Under the pieces are notes generated by a model. It was not told where the DNA came from, did not search any database, and saw nothing but the letters and a program-made list of their open reading frames with translations. A stretch of DNA of 28,147 bases, from the NCBI GenBank assembly GCA_023474015.1, contig JAMCYN010000044.1, positions 1-28,147 on the forward strand, written 5' to 3'. Positions within the stretch are counted from its first letter, which is position 1. The number at the start of each line of letters is the position of its first letter. The position numbers and the translations under genes are program-made. Source of the stretch: Armatimonadota bacterium. GTDB taxonomy: Bacteria > Armatimonadota > UBA5829. Below are positions 1 through 8,705 of this stretch, in pieces.

Positions 1-597
1 GCGCTTCAGGCGCTTTTCAAGAACTCCGGCAAGAACTACTCCATGGACTCGAACGTGAGCGGGACAATCGCCTCGATCTCGTTCAAGGATGTGCCGTTCG
101 ATTCGGCGCTCAAGAGCCTGATGAAGACCGCCGGACTGATATACAGGATCGACGGCGACATCTATATCATCACCAAGAAGGCGGATTCGACCCCGAAGGC
201 CGAGCGCATAGACTTACCGTCCGCCGGTCCCGATCCGGAGGCCCCGGTGACATCCGAGGTGCGTGTCGAGAAGGTCCCTTTGAACTACTCCAGCCCAAGT
301 GAAATTCTCGCCGCGATGAGCGGCGGCACCGGCCGCGAATACGGCGGCGGGTTCGGAGTGCTTGGCGGCGGTTACGGCGGTTATGGCAGTGGCTACGGGG
401 GCTACGGCGGAGGCTTCGGCTCATACGGCATAGGCAACGTGGGCATCATCGGCGGATTCGGCGGTGGTTACGGTGGCTACGGCGGCTATGGCGGCTATGG
501 AGGCTACGGCAGTGGCTACGGGGGCTATGGTAGTGGATACAGCAGCTATGGCCGAGGAAATAGTGGATATGGGGGCTACGGGGGCTACGGATACTAG
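1..597 (+). CDS. STN/secretin-N0-like protein with Gly/Tyr-rich tail (5' partial)
   Basis: The reading frame is open from base 1, so the start lies upstream; the ATG at 43 is internal (in-frame residues ALQALFKNSGKNYS precede it). The first ~60 visible residues match the short STN domain (secretin and TonB N-terminus, also called N0): a run like SISFKDVPFDSALKSLMKTAG followed by YRIDGDIYIITKK. Residues VEKVPLNYSSPSEILAAM then look like the start of a secretin N1 domain, but instead of the rest of N1 and a beta-barrel the protein changes into about 85 residues of GGYGGYG-type low complexity and stops. By family knowledge STN domains act in the periplasm in type II secretion, type IV pilus or TonB systems. 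Whether this is a pilus-associated accessory protein is inference. It ends just before a strong terminator. Confidence 0.7.
   Translation, partial: ALQALFKNSGKNYSMDSNVSGTIASISFKDVPFDSALKSLMKTAGLIYRIDGDIYIITKKADSTPKAERIDLPSAGPDPEAPVTSEVRVEKVPLNYSSPSEILAAMSGGTGREYGGGFGVLGGGYGGYGSGYGGYGGGFGSYGIGNVGIIGGFGGGYGGYGGYGGYGGYGSGYGGYGSGYSSYGRGNSGYGGYGGYGY
340..597 (+). repeat. GGY-coding low-complexity repeat
   Basis: Units of the type ggctacggcggctatgg encode repeated Gly-Gly-Tyr/Gly-Tyr-Gly with Ser variants. Codons alternate (tac/tat, ggc/ggt/gga/ggg), so the protein pattern is better kept than the DNA pattern, which suggests selection on the peptide. The density is highest at 460-540. Confidence 0.8.
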
Positions 598-626
598 ACT
601 TTAGACATCAGCACGGGTATTCTCTG

Positions 627-665
627 GGGGCGGACAAGGCCTTGGCAGGTCGCCCGCCCCTTTTT
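627..665 (+). terminator. Rho-independent terminator after the STN gene
   Basis: Arms GGGGCGG (627-633) and CCGCCCC (654-660) pair perfectly and are followed by TTTTT (661-665). It lies 30 bp after the STN stop, before the convergent DUF981 gene. There is no A-run on the left side, so it serves the plus strand only. Confidence 0.75.
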
Positions 666-681
666 CGTGGTGCGCGACGGC

Positions 682-1257
682 CTACTTCATCCCGACCGGC
701 TTCCAACCGGCAAAGTACTGAAGGTGAATCCAGTACCCCAGGTAGCCCGAGAATGCCCAGATCGCCGCTGCGGCGATCAGCACGGCTGCCCCGATTAAAC
801 GCACGGATCGTTTCTTCCGCCACAAAGCAAGAGTCGGCAGAGCGAATACGCCGCCCAGGCCGGTGAGTATGAACCCGGCGGCGGTCAGGCCCACCGCGCC
901 GCTCATTCGCAGATCGATGAAACGAACACCGGTCAATATCGATGCCAGGCCCGCCACCAGGGCATAAATGCCGAGCGGGATGAGGTTCCAGCCCCGCCAC
1001 AGCGATATCGCGGCCCCCAAGAACAGCGCGCCGAACAGCACCGACAAATCACCGTAGGCCGTATTGAACGCGCCCGGAAGCGGCCATGTCCAGCTCATGC
1101 GGAAGCCATTCAAGAGGGCTACTAACCCGGTTATCCCGAGAGCGGGAACCCAACGGCCTTGGTCAGTGTCGTCCAAACCCCAATAGACGTAGCACGCAAG
1201 GATCGCAAGTCCCGCAGCCATATTCAGAAGCATCAGCGTGACAAAGTCTATGAACAT
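682..1257 (-). CDS. DUF981 family integral membrane protein
   Basis: The 191-residue protein is almost wholly hydrophobic with about six membrane-spanning segments. It starts FIDFVTLMLLNMAAGLAIL and carries the motif MSWTWPLPGAFNTAYGDLSV followed by LFGALFLGAA, which I recognise as the signature of DUF981 (about 190 residues, function unknown). The length fits a complete family member. The start ATG at 1257 has GGAGG six bases upstream. It is transcribed towards the STN gene and stands alone: the next minus-strand gene upstream ends at 1501, 243 bp away. No enzymatic residues can be named. The cytoplasmic-membrane location is predicted from hydrophobicity. Confidence 0.75.
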   Translation of the reverse strand: MFIDFVTLMLLNMAAGLAILACYVYWGLDDTDQGRWVPALGITGLVALLNGFRMSWTWPLPGAFNTAYGDLSVLFGALFLGAAISLWRGWNLIPLGIYALVAGLASILTGVRFIDLRMSGAVGLTAAGFILTGLGGVFALPTLALWRKKRSVRLIGAAVLIAAAAIWAFSGYLGYWIHLQYFAGWKPVGMK

Positions 1258-1500
1258 GGATCGCCTCCGATGATCTTACAGACTCTTCAATTCCTTACGT
1301 GTATACCCATGTGAACATGAAACAATCCAATCACGCCATTTCGCACCGAATGGGAAGCGTGCATGAGGCAGTTCCGCGGGAATTATCCGAGGGTTCGCTC
1401 TCAGACTCCCTTGCAGAGTCCAGATACAGAGTAGCTGGTGGGGATAGGGCAAAGCCCCAAATAACTCCCGTAAGACCGGGGATTACTCTTCGCTGGTGAA

Positions 1501-2400
1501 CTATAACGTCCCCAGCCGTTCCTTCGCCTCGAGGTTATCCGGGTCCGTCTCCAGCGCGCGCCTGTAGAAAGCGGCGGCGTCCTCGGGGATGCCGATAAGC
1601 TCGCACGCGATGCCGGCGTTGATCATCGCGCCGACGTAGTTGGGATTGATCTCCAGCGCTTCCTGGAACTGCTCGAAGGCCTCTTCATGGTCGCCCTTGG
1701 CCATCAGCGCCAGGCCAAGCCAGTTGCGGATGTCGGGGTAGTTGTTCTTCAGGCTCAGCGCCTGCTCGAAGGCCTCGACTGCTTCCCTGTACTCTCCGGA
1801 ACGATACAGCTTCTTGCCCAGGGTGAAGTGGAACGAGATATCATCGACGTTGGTAACCAACATCTCCCGCAGCATCGCCAGCGCGCGGCGGAAGTCGCCC
1901 CTGCCGTGGGAAGCGAGGGCGTCGTGGTAGATATCCAAGTCGTAGCGCGGTTCCAGCTCGACAGCCTGAGCGACGTGCTTCAGGCCTGCCTCACGCTCGC
2001 CGATCTCATACGCCAGCGTGCCGAGCATCATAATGGCCTTCGCGTAACCGGCATTCATCTGGATCGCCGTCTCCAGCTCCACCATCGCGTCGTGCAGCGC
2101 GCCCGAGCTCGCCAGGACCTCAGCGAGCAGGCAGTGAAGATCGGGGAACTTTGGGTTCCGTGAAATCGCTTCCCTGAGGTGCTGGACGGCACGCTCCGTG
2201 GAGCCGCGACTGATGCTTTCCGCGGCAAGCCTCGCGTGAGTCTCGCCGATATAGAACCGCGCAAGTCTCGCCTCCGGGCTCTCGTCGCCGGATTCCTTGG
2301 CCACGGCCTCGAACGCCGCCAACGCATCAACCAGAAGCCCCTGGTCGTAATAATCAAGACCCTTCGCGTAATTCTTGCTCAGTTCTCGAACTCCCATCAT
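1501..2400 (-). CDS. Tetratricopeptide repeat (TPR) protein
   Basis: This is a soluble, all-helical protein built of about seven TPR units, for example YAKGLDYYDQGLLVDALAAF, AVQHLREAISRNPKFPDL, AVEAFEQALSLKNNYPDI and AFEQFQEALEINPNY. No signal peptide or enzymatic domain is seen. The frame is open to 2502, but that start would overlap ugd. An AGAGGAG site lies just upstream of two in-frame ATGs: 2409 (1 nt spacing, too close) and 2400 (10 nt spacing), so I chose 2400, giving 299 residues. The gene follows ugd by 50 bp on the same strand and probably shares its transcript. TPR proteins are scaffolds, often encoded with polysaccharide-assembly genes; a role in exopolysaccharide synthesis here is inference from the neighbour. 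Confidence 0.85.
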   Translation of the reverse strand: MMGVRELSKNYAKGLDYYDQGLLVDALAAFEAVAKESGDESPEARLARFYIGETHARLAAESISRGSTERAVQHLREAISRNPKFPDLHCLLAEVLASSGALHDAMVELETAIQMNAGYAKAIMMLGTLAYEIGEREAGLKHVAQAVELEPRYDLDIYHDALASHGRGDFRRALAMLREMLVTNVDDISFHFTLGKKLYRSGEYREAVEAFEQALSLKNNYPDIRNWLGLALMAKGDHEEAFEQFQEALEINPNYVGAMINAGIACELIGIPEDAAAFYRRALETDPDNLEAKERLGTL

Positions 2401-2450
2401 GCCGCGCATGCTCCTCTTTGGACCCCGGGACGCGCGGCGACTGATTCGAC

Positions 2451-3779
2451 CTATACGTGGGTTGTTATCCTGGTCGATGTGACTGGTGGCCGACCCACGC
2501 AATAGTAATCGAAGCCGAGCCGCCGCATTCGCTCGGGATCATAGATATTTCTTCCATCAAATATTATCGGCTGTCGCATGGTTTCCTTCACCCTGGCGAG
2601 GTCAAGGAACTTGAATTCATTCCATTCGGTGATCACGGCGACTGCATCCGACGCCTCCGCAGCCTCATAAGCGTTCGAGCAATACTCGATCTGTGGAAAG
2701 ACGCCGCGAGTGTTGTCCATCGCGATGGGATCGTATGCCCTAACGGTCGCCCTCTCGGCCAGGAGCTGCGCGATAATTTCGAGGGATTTGGCGTCCCGCA
2801 GATCGTCGGTATTGGGCTTGAACGCCAGCCCCAGGACCCCAACGGTCTTACCCTCCAGGCCTCCCAGCACGGCTCTTATCTTATCCACGAACCGCCTCGG
2901 CTGTTCGGCATTGATCTCTATCACGTTCTTGAGGAGGGCAAAATTACACCCCAACTTCTCGGCCGTCGATACCAGGCATGAGGTGTCCTTGCCGAAGCAC
3001 GAGCCCCCGTAACCCAAACCGGCGTTCAGGAAATCCGCGCCTATCCGCTTGTCGTAACCCATCCCCTTCGCCACCTGCAGCACGTCGGCGTTCGCGGCCT
3101 CGCAGATGTTGGCGATCGCGTTGATGAATGAAATCTTGGTCGCAAGGAACGCGTTCGAGGCGTACTTTATCATCTCCGCCGAGTATACATCGGTGATAAT
3201 CATCGGCCGTTCGAGGGGCGCATAAAGCTCCAAGATGCGCATAGCCACGTTCTGGCTCGGCGCGCCGATCACTATGCGGTCCGGATACAGCGTGTCGTTG
3301 ATTGCGTTGCCTTCCCGCAGGAACTCGGGGTTGGAAACCACGTCGAAGTCGATGTCCGGCCTCTCCTTGTGCTCCTCAATGATTTCACGCACCAGGTCGC
3401 CCGTCCCGACCGGCACTGTGCTCTTGTTCACTATTACCTTATAGCGGTGGAGATTGCGAGCTATGATCACCGCCACTTCCCTAATCGCCGTGAGGTCCGC
3501 GTAACCGTCATTGCCGGTAGGCGTACCCACTGCGATAAACACAACATCCGACTCCCTGACACCGAAGCCGATATCCGTCGAAAACGACAGCCGGCCGTCC
3601 GCGCGGTTGCGTTCAACCATCTCCTCAAGCCCGGGTTCATATATGGGCATCCGGCCCGCATCCAGCATATCGATCTTGGATTCGTCCTTATCGATGCATA
3701 TAACCGTGTTCCCGAGGTCCGCGAAGACCGTGCCTGTAACCAGGCCCACGTAGCCGGTGCCAATGACGCAAAGATTCAT
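2451..3779 (-). CDS. ugd: UDP-glucose 6-dehydrogenase
   Basis: The enzyme oxidises UDP-glucose to UDP-glucuronate with two NAD+, supplying uronic acid precursors for capsule or exopolysaccharide. The 442 residues match the bacterial family in length. Visible motifs are the N-terminal Rossmann glycine motif GTGYVGL (residues 7-13), NPEFLREG (150-157), the central helix with K205 and N209, and the catalytic cysteine C261 in GYGGSCFGKD. The C-terminal UDP-binding domain is present (GVLGLAFKPNTDDLRDAKS, later FDGRNIYDPERMRRLGFDYY). The start has AGGAG eight bases upstream. It is the first gene of an apparent two-gene operon with the TPR protein. A close relative acting on UDP-ManNAc cannot be wholly excluded, but the catalytic motif and length favour the glucose enzyme. 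Confidence 0.92.
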   Translation of the reverse strand: MNLCVIGTGYVGLVTGTVFADLGNTVICIDKDESKIDMLDAGRMPIYEPGLEEMVERNRADGRLSFSTDIGFGVRESDVVFIAVGTPTGNDGYADLTAIREVAVIIARNLHRYKVIVNKSTVPVGTGDLVREIIEEHKERPDIDFDVVSNPEFLREGNAINDTLYPDRIVIGAPSQNVAMRILELYAPLERPMIITDVYSAEMIKYASNAFLATKISFINAIANICEAANADVLQVAKGMGYDKRIGADFLNAGLGYGGSCFGKDTSCLVSTAEKLGCNFALLKNVIEINAEQPRRFVDKIRAVLGGLEGKTVGVLGLAFKPNTDDLRDAKSLEIIAQLLAERATVRAYDPIAMDNTRGVFPQIEYCSNAYEAAEASDAVAVITEWNEFKFLDLARVKETMRQPIIFDGRNIYDPERMRRLGFDYYCVGRPPVTSTRITTHV

Positions 3780-3905
3780 CTAGTCCACTCCTTCAGAAAA
3801 TGCACTCCGCCCATTCGTGACATAGCGCGTATGCACATTATTGGATTTTGGCCACAGCTAGATTACCCAAATTCAGTGTGTCGAATCCAGCAACACCGGC
3901 ATACC

Positions 3906-3937
3906 AAAAAACGGCGGGTCCCCCATAGGAACCCGCC
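3906..3937 (-). terminator. Rho-independent terminator of the DUF5679 gene
   Basis: On the minus strand GGCGGGT (3937-3931) pairs with ACCCGCC (3919-3913) across an 11-nt loop, followed by G and TTTTTT (3911-3906). It lies 31 bp after the small gene and upstream of ugd, so it separates the two transcripts. Confidence 0.8.
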
Positions 3938-3968
3938 ATCCAACAAATCTTATACAGAGAAGAAACCG

Positions 3969-4109
3969 TTAGGCTTTGCCGATCTTGAACATCTTGGTGC
4001 CGCAGGTCGGACATAGGCCCTGAGTCGCCGGCTTGCCGTTCTTCATGGTAACGGCCTTGGCGTCCTTCATCTCTCTCTTCGCCTTGCACTTAACGCAATA
4101 AGCCTCCAT
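3969..4109 (-). CDS. DUF5679 small zinc-ribbon-like protein
   Basis: The 46-residue protein starts MEAYCVKCKAKREM and carries two CxxC pairs: C5/C8 and C33/C36 (in GLCPTCGTKMFKI). The conserved middle TMKNGKPATQG is typical of DUF5679, a family of about 45-50 residues. Four cysteines spaced this way should bind one zinc ion in a rubredoxin-like or zinc-ribbon fold. The longer frame reaching 4634 antisense to the FG-GAP gene is a chance extension: a good ribosome site (GGAAGGTGA) lies just upstream of the ATG at 4109. Function is unknown; relatives are usually single genes, as here, with their own terminator. Nucleic-acid or protein binding is an inference from the fold only. Confidence 0.8.
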   Translation of the reverse strand: MEAYCVKCKAKREMKDAKAVTMKNGKPATQGLCPTCGTKMFKIGKA

Positions 4110-4300
4110 TGAACGTTCACCTTCCTTTCCTTGGTTCGGAATCTCGCATCGTGCGTGAGCGGGCTTCCTAGGCGCAATCTTCAACGCCAAGCGCGGCATC
4201 TCCTTCTTGATCGGCTCCTCATACGAAGAAAATGTAGGAAATTTCGGCTTTTTTCTTCCCCATGGGCCGGAAATGGTCCTTTTTACCCCGTCAGGACACT

Positions 4301-7300
4301 CTAGAAGGCTATGTCCAGCCGCAGCAGGCCCTTGGTGACGGCGACGCCGTTGGCCCACTGCACTTCTCCGGTCGGAGACTCGAACTTGAGGTTGTAGGTC
4401 CTGTCCGGCTCGAGCTGGTTGATGCAATAGGCGCCAACACCGGCCGCATCGGCGGAACTGGAGCCGGCCGTCAACACGTAGCTTCGGGCCATTGGAGGAT
4501 CCGAGTGAGGACGCTGCACATCCGCGCCATCGGAGTTGTAGATATATACCTTCGTTCCGGGCAGCCCGGCGCCGGCCCCGCTCACGATCCCCTGGATGGA
4601 AGCCAATACGGGCGGGGGCGGAGGAGTGATACACCCGGTGCGTTGATTGTCATGGTGGAACGTCGGCCACGGATACAGCGCCGGATTCTGCATATATGGC
4701 GCGTTCAAACTGAACAGATAGATGCCCTTGTCACCCGCCACAAGGATATCCACCCTGCCGTCGTTATCGATATCGTCGATCACGGGCGACGTGAAGATGT
4801 TGGCCGCGGTCTGGCCGGGCGGCACGCAGCATCCTGCCCAGGCAATCGGACTGGTGGACTGACCGTCCTGAGCGTGCGCAATTCCGTCGTTGTAGATCGC
4901 ATAGACGTAACCGTTGTTGCATCCCACCACCACCTCGACCTTGCCGTCCCCGTTGATGTCCCCAACAACCGGTGAAGATTGCACCGGATACACCCCGCTG
5001 GAGTCCAGCTTGATGCCGCCATCCCAGCCGACCGGTGCCCGACCCTGCCAGTTGTACGCGAACACCTTGCCTGAATCCGTGCCGACAATAATCTCAGGCT
5101 TTCCATCGCCGTCCAAATCCGCCAGCGCGGGGGAGCTCTTTATCGAAGCGTCCAACTGGTAAGCAACCGGATCGGCCGCCGGGTTAATCCACACATATAG
5201 ACACAGGTCTTCCCCGCACCACACCGCATCGTTGAGACCGTCGCCGTTGAGGTCGCCGATAGCACTTGACACCTCTGTCCTGCCTCCTATCGTCTTCGGC
5301 CAGCCGGGCAGATATAGCCCGCTCGCCATGTAGTCGCCCCAGGCGTCACCCGGGAATCCAAATACGCCATAGGCCGACACCGTCCCAACAACAACGTCCA
5401 GCGATCCATTGGGATCATTGTCAATGCTACCGATCGATGGGCTGGAACCCCTTATTACCACGCCCGAGGTCCCAGTGATATTCGACCACAGCGGCGTGGC
5501 GTCGACCTCGCCGGTCCCTTTCCAATCGCCGGTCGGATTCCACGCAAACACGAAGCAGCTCTCATCCGCCGCCACGATCTCTATGCTGCCATCACGGTTC
5601 AGATCGCCCAGGGCGCAGGCCACATCGTAAAACGGATATCGCGTCCTCACCGGCCACCCCGCGAGAGGCTTGGAGTCATACTTGAACGCTTGCACAGCCT
5701 GATCGTTCTCTATTGGGAAGAATATGCAAGGTCTGCCCGATCTCTCGTTGTCCAGCACCGCGCAAGCTGGACTGGTGGCTCCGTTCCTGTACTTCCCCAG
5801 CGACCAGAGGCGGTTGGCGTTTGCGTCGATAGCCATCAGGCCCCCCGACACATTGGCAACCACGACCTCTTTCTTGCCGTCAGGCAGTCCATCCAGGTCG
5901 ACAACCAACGGATTCGAGTGCTGCACTTGTTCCGCGCTCCAGGGTTGAGCGGTATACGACACCAGCACCCAGCCATACGTCTCCGTCGAACACGAGTTCG
6001 TGTGCTTCACCGACACGGTTGCCGTGCCCGGGGTGGTGAAATACAAGGTGGCGCCAGCCGTGCCCGCGCTCGAGCTGAGCGCGGTGTATGTGGACATTCC
6101 GGACTCCAGGAATGTACCCACGTCGGTCGAGAACGTCAGAGAAGCCTGGGCCATGGCCGCGCCGTTGTTCGTGATGTTCGCCGAAATCGCGACCGGCGCC
6201 GCGGCGGAGATCAGGCTCGGGGAGGCGGATACGGTGATAGCGGATCCGCGAAGTGCTACGTTCACCTGCGACGAGGTCGTGGCGCCCGGGTAGTCCTCCG
6301 CCTTAATGGTGGCGATCCCTATGCCGTCCGGCGCCCCGGTCAGCGTCGCTCCGGCAAGACCCGCAGCGTCCGTGGTGACTACAATCTCAGGAGAGTGCGT
6401 CTCGACAAACGACCCTCGAGTCGTCGACAACCTCAACTGCCGGGCCGGAATTCCTTTCCCTTCGATGTCGCGCAGCAGAGCCCAAACATTCGCGGTCTCG
6501 CTGCTGCAAACGGCTATCGATTGCTTGTCGCACTGCACCTCAGTGCGCAGCTCGGCCGGCTGCAGTTCCAGGTCGATGTCCGATGAGCTGGTGCTCGGAA
6601 CCGCGGTTGCCGACTTGTAACCACTAGCGGTCGCGGTGACCGCCCCATAGTCCATGGAGTCGGAAATCGTAAATGAGGTCCAGGCGTCGGTAACATTCTC
6701 CAGCTTTAGATTACCGCTCTGCGAGTAGACCCAAACCGTCACTCCCGGCAGGGTCTGGCCGACCGCTCTGACCCTGCCTTGGACGGTAATCATCGGACGG
6801 CCGGGGCCCACCTCGCCCGGCGCCGAAAGGTCTTGTTCGTATGAAGTGAATATCGCCGGTATGACCAGTTCGTCCCCGTTGGGGTCTAGCGGCGTTGGGT
6901 CGAAAGTGGTGGAAGTAAGCACGCCCGTAGCTGCTACGATGGTGGGACCGGGAGCGAGAGTCTTGGACGAGAACACCATCACGCCCGCGCTGGCCGGCTG
7001 GCCTTGGTCGCGCATATACTGGTTCATCGCGTCCATCTTGTGCCAGCCGTCGTCCAGGTAGACATACCATTTGCCGTTGAGCGTGCCGGTAGCCGTTATC
7101 CTGCCCCAGATGCGCACAAGCATGCCGTTTGGCACAAGGCCGGTGACTCTGGCGCCGTCCGGCTGTTTCGGGTCCACCGGCCACCCCAGGATAGCCGCCG
7201 TCGACATCCCCAGGCAGCCCGTCACCGCGCCCAATCCGAATTGGCATGTGTAGACGGACTGTGCTATGACAACCCGCTCGCCGAGGACCGTTCCCATGGC

Positions 7301-7642
7301 GCCGGCCACGCTGACCAGGTCGCCGACTCTGAGTTCAAGAGGAGGGGTGACTTCCCGCGAGTCGATTCTGATACCCGCGGACCGATCCGGCTCCTCCACA
7401 TAGATGAAATCGCTCACCGCGCCGATAACGACCTTCTGACTCAGGAAGACCTGCGCGCCATCGGGAAGAAGCTTCATCGAGGCGATAGGGGTAAGGAAGC
7501 TGCCGCTGCGTCCGTTTGGCAGGCTGTAACTGGTTGAGGAGCCGGTTGTTTGTGCGAATACGGTGCACCCAAGCACAACGAAGGCTGCACTGACTATTGC
7601 AGTGAGAAGAAATGGGACGCTGCCCTGCCGCGGAGTTCGCAT
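4301..7642 (-). CDS. Large exported FG-GAP/VCBS propeller protein with OB-like and Ig-like domains
   Basis: The 1113-residue protein starts at the ATG at 7642, which has GGGGGAG five bases upstream; the open frame reaches 7735 without a better site. Residues 1-30 form a signal peptide (FLLTAIVSAAFVVLGC). Cleavage could be at FA/Q, or C26 could be lipidated (V-L-G-C is a weak lipobox). Domains in order: an OB-like module (~50-270, with RSAGIRI, VGDLVSVAG, VRIWGRITATG); a carboxypeptidase-regulatory-like domain (VQGRVRAVG onward); two Ig/Big-1-like domains (~375-570); an FG-GAP/VCBS propeller (~579-1000) with calcium-type loops DLNRDGSIEIV, DLNGDGLNDAV, DLDGDGKPEII, DINGDGKVEVV and DIDNDGRVDIL; the motif WPTFHHDNQRTG; a five-proline linker; and a final beta-sandwich. 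It is probably a surface or secreted binding protein. No catalytic residues are recognised. Confidence 0.85.
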   Translation of the reverse strand: MRTPRQGSVPFLLTAIVSAAFVVLGCTVFAQTTGSSTSYSLPNGRSGSFLTPIASMKLLPDGAQVFLSQKVVIGAVSDFIYVEEPDRSAGIRIDSREVTPPLELRVGDLVSVAGAMGTVLGERVVIAQSVYTCQFGLGAVTGCLGMSTAAILGWPVDPKQPDGARVTGLVPNGMLVRIWGRITATGTLNGKWYVYLDDGWHKMDAMNQYMRDQGQPASAGVMVFSSKTLAPGPTIVAATGVLTSTTFDPTPLDPNGDELVIPAIFTSYEQDLSAPGEVGPGRPMITVQGRVRAVGQTLPGVTVWVYSQSGNLKLENVTDAWTSFTISDSMDYGAVTATASGYKSATAVPSTSSSDIDLELQPAELRTEVQCDKQSIAVCSSETANVWALLRDIEGKGIPARQLRLSTTRGSFVETHSPEIVVTTDAAGLAGATLTGAPDGIGIATIKAEDYPGATTSSQVNVALRGSAITVSASPSLISAAAPVAISANITNNGAAMAQASLTFSTDVGTFLESGMSTYTALSSSAGTAGATLYFTTPGTATVSVKHTNSCSTETYGWVLVSYTAQPWSAEQVQHSNPLVVDLDGLPDGKKEVVVANVSGGLMAIDANANRLWSLGKYRNGATSPACAVLDNERSGRPCIFFPIENDQAVQAFKYDSKPLAGWPVRTRYPFYDVACALGDLNRDGSIEIVAADESCFVFAWNPTGDWKGTGEVDATPLWSNITGTSGVVIRGSSPSIGSIDNDPNGSLDVVVGTVSAYGVFGFPGDAWGDYMASGLYLPGWPKTIGGRTEVSSAIGDLNGDGLNDAVWCGEDLCLYVWINPAADPVAYQLDASIKSSPALADLDGDGKPEIIVGTDSGKVFAYNWQGRAPVGWDGGIKLDSSGVYPVQSSPVVGDINGDGKVEVVVGCNNGYVYAIYNDGIAHAQDGQSTSPIAWAGCCVPPGQTAANIFTSPVIDDIDNDGRVDILVAGDKGIYLFSLNAPYMQNPALYPWPTFHHDNQRTGCITPPPPPVLASIQGIVSGAGAGLPGTKVYIYNSDGADVQRPHSDPPMARSYVLTAGSSSADAAGVGAYCINQLEPDRTYNLKFESPTGEVQWANGVAVTKGLLRLDIAF

Positions 7643-7764
7643 CCGAACTCCCCCTTTCCACCCATGACGCGTGCTGGTATGAAGAACACGCCCTTGCATC
7701 CCGCCGGCCCTGCCAGAAGCCTGCCGGGACACCATCTAAAACCGCAACGGTGCAACCGCACCTG

Positions 7765-7792
7765 TTTATATGAGTGTTTAGACGCGTAAAAA
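7765..7792 (-). promoter_or_regulatory. Possible promoter of the FG-GAP gene
   Basis: In an AT-rich patch of a GC-rich leader, minus-strand TTTTTA (7792-7787) and TATAAA (7770-7765) are 16 bp apart. That would leave a leader of about 115 nt containing a small GGTGC/GCACC hairpin. The -35 match is poor. Confidence 0.3.
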
Positions 7793-7934
7793 GTTCCATT
7801 GGTTGCCGGTTATCATAGGAATCATTCCACAATTTTTCCGGCAGTTGATAGGCCGCCCGGCAGGTCGTTTAGCATAGCGAAGCGCATGGGTAACCATTTC
7901 ATAGGCGCCTTCGACGGTGAAAGAGGTGATTGTG

Positions 7935-8180
7935 ATGCGGGATTTGGACCGCCCGTTGATGCTGGAGACGGAACAAGAAGCTCGGGTGGAGGAAATAACT
8001 GAGTTTCCGCTGCCCGTCGCGGAGGACTGGGACCTGGTCGTCCGCAAGTCTGATAAGATGGCCGATGTCATAGACAGGCATCTGGACTTTGAATCGAAGC
8101 TGCAAGGCCGCGAACTCAGGCCGAACACACTTTGCCCCGAGCAGAAGGTGAGCCTGGTCAGCGACTTGACAGTAGTGTAG
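7935..8180 (+). CDS. Hypothetical protein, 81 aa
   Basis: I do not recognise this protein. It is small, acidic and probably soluble (MRDLDRPLMLETEQEARV, later DWDLVVRKSDKMADVIDRH) and has no signal peptide or membrane segment. The ATG at 7935 is preferred over the GTG at 7917 because AGAGGTGA lies five bases in front of it, whereas the GTG has no ribosome site. It is divergent from the FG-GAP gene and 16 bp ahead of the next small gene, so the two probably form an operon ending at the terminator at 8618. The region DKMADVIDRHLDFESKLQGRE looks helical. Codon use fits the high-GC surroundings. Confidence 0.5.
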   Translation: MRDLDRPLMLETEQEARVEEITEFPLPVAEDWDLVVRKSDKMADVIDRHLDFESKLQGRELRPNTLCPEQKVSLVSDLTVV

Positions 8181-8196
8181 CTCTGATAGGCGTAAC

Positions 8197-8586
8197 ATGA
8201 AGAAGCTCTTTCCGGAAGTGTCCGATGTTCCGCAAAGCACGGCGAACCGTGCATCGCGGATCATCGAGAAGCACTTGAGAATACATCACGTTAGCCGCGC
8301 GCGGGACCTGCCTGAGGAGGCCAGGATACGGCTATACCGTGACCTGCGGTTCTTCTTTGAAAGCGGCTCGCCGCCCCCGAGCATGGATTCGGGACGGAAG
8401 GGCTTCTCCATACGTGGATTCTTCTCTCGGCTCTGGGAGAAGATAGAGGACTTCCTGAGCGCGAGCGAGGGGGACTCCCGGTGGAACGGGGTCCACGTGA
8501 TGGCTTGGGCATCTCTTGGCGAACCGGCCAGGCTTGCTATTGTGCCGTGGTGCGGCCGTGTGGCCACATGCGGGGGCTGCGGCTGA
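8197..8586 (+). CDS. Hypothetical protein, 129 aa, with Cys/Gly-rich C-terminus
   Basis: I recognise no family. The N-terminal half is basic and helical (ASRIIEKHLRIHHVSRARDL, then EEARIRLYRDLRFFFESG). The middle is amphipathic (GFFSRLWEKIEDFLSASEG) and the last 13 residues contain three cysteines (PWCGRVATCGGCG). Only a weak ribosome site (ATAGG) precedes the ATG, so translational coupling to the gene ending 16 bp upstream is likely. A strong terminator follows 32 bp after the stop, which supports a real transcript. An antisense frame of 93 codons exists here but has no ribosome site. Confidence 0.45.
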   Translation: MKKLFPEVSDVPQSTANRASRIIEKHLRIHHVSRARDLPEEARIRLYRDLRFFFESGSPPPSMDSGRKGFSIRGFFSRLWEKIEDFLSASEGDSRWNGVHVMAWASLGEPARLAIVPWCGRVATCGGCG

Positions 8587-8617
8587 GCACATAGTCACTA
8601 TGAATAAGGGTATTCGA

Positions 8618-8648
8618 CGGTCGGCAGGCATACCCGCCGGCCGTTTTT
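8618..8648 (+). terminator. Rho-independent terminator of the small-gene pair
   Basis: The stem CGGTCGGCAGG (8618-8628) pairs with CCCGCCGGCCG (8633-8643) with two bulges and is followed by TTTTT (8644-8648). Confidence 0.75.
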
Positions 8649-8673
8649 CACGTACGGGGGAAGGGAATTAGTC

Positions 8674-8705
8674 ACGAAAGCCCGAAAGGACGAAAACACG
8701 AAAAG
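8674..8705. repeat. Four-copy 8-bp ACGAAA repeat
   Basis: Consecutive octamers are ACGAAAGC, CCGAAAGG, ACGAAAAC and ACGAAAAG. It lies in the otherwise gene-free stretch 8649-8990, in which I see no convincing ORF or riboswitch. Confidence 0.6.

Noticed and set aside
2401..2502. Longer TPR start overlapping ugd
   Set aside because: No ribosome site, Arg-rich non-TPR residues, and a strong AGAGGAG site further in.
3969..4634. 221-aa version of the DUF5679 protein
   Set aside because: Its N-terminal 175 residues are out of frame with and overlap the FG-GAP gene; the ribosome site supports the 46-aa start.
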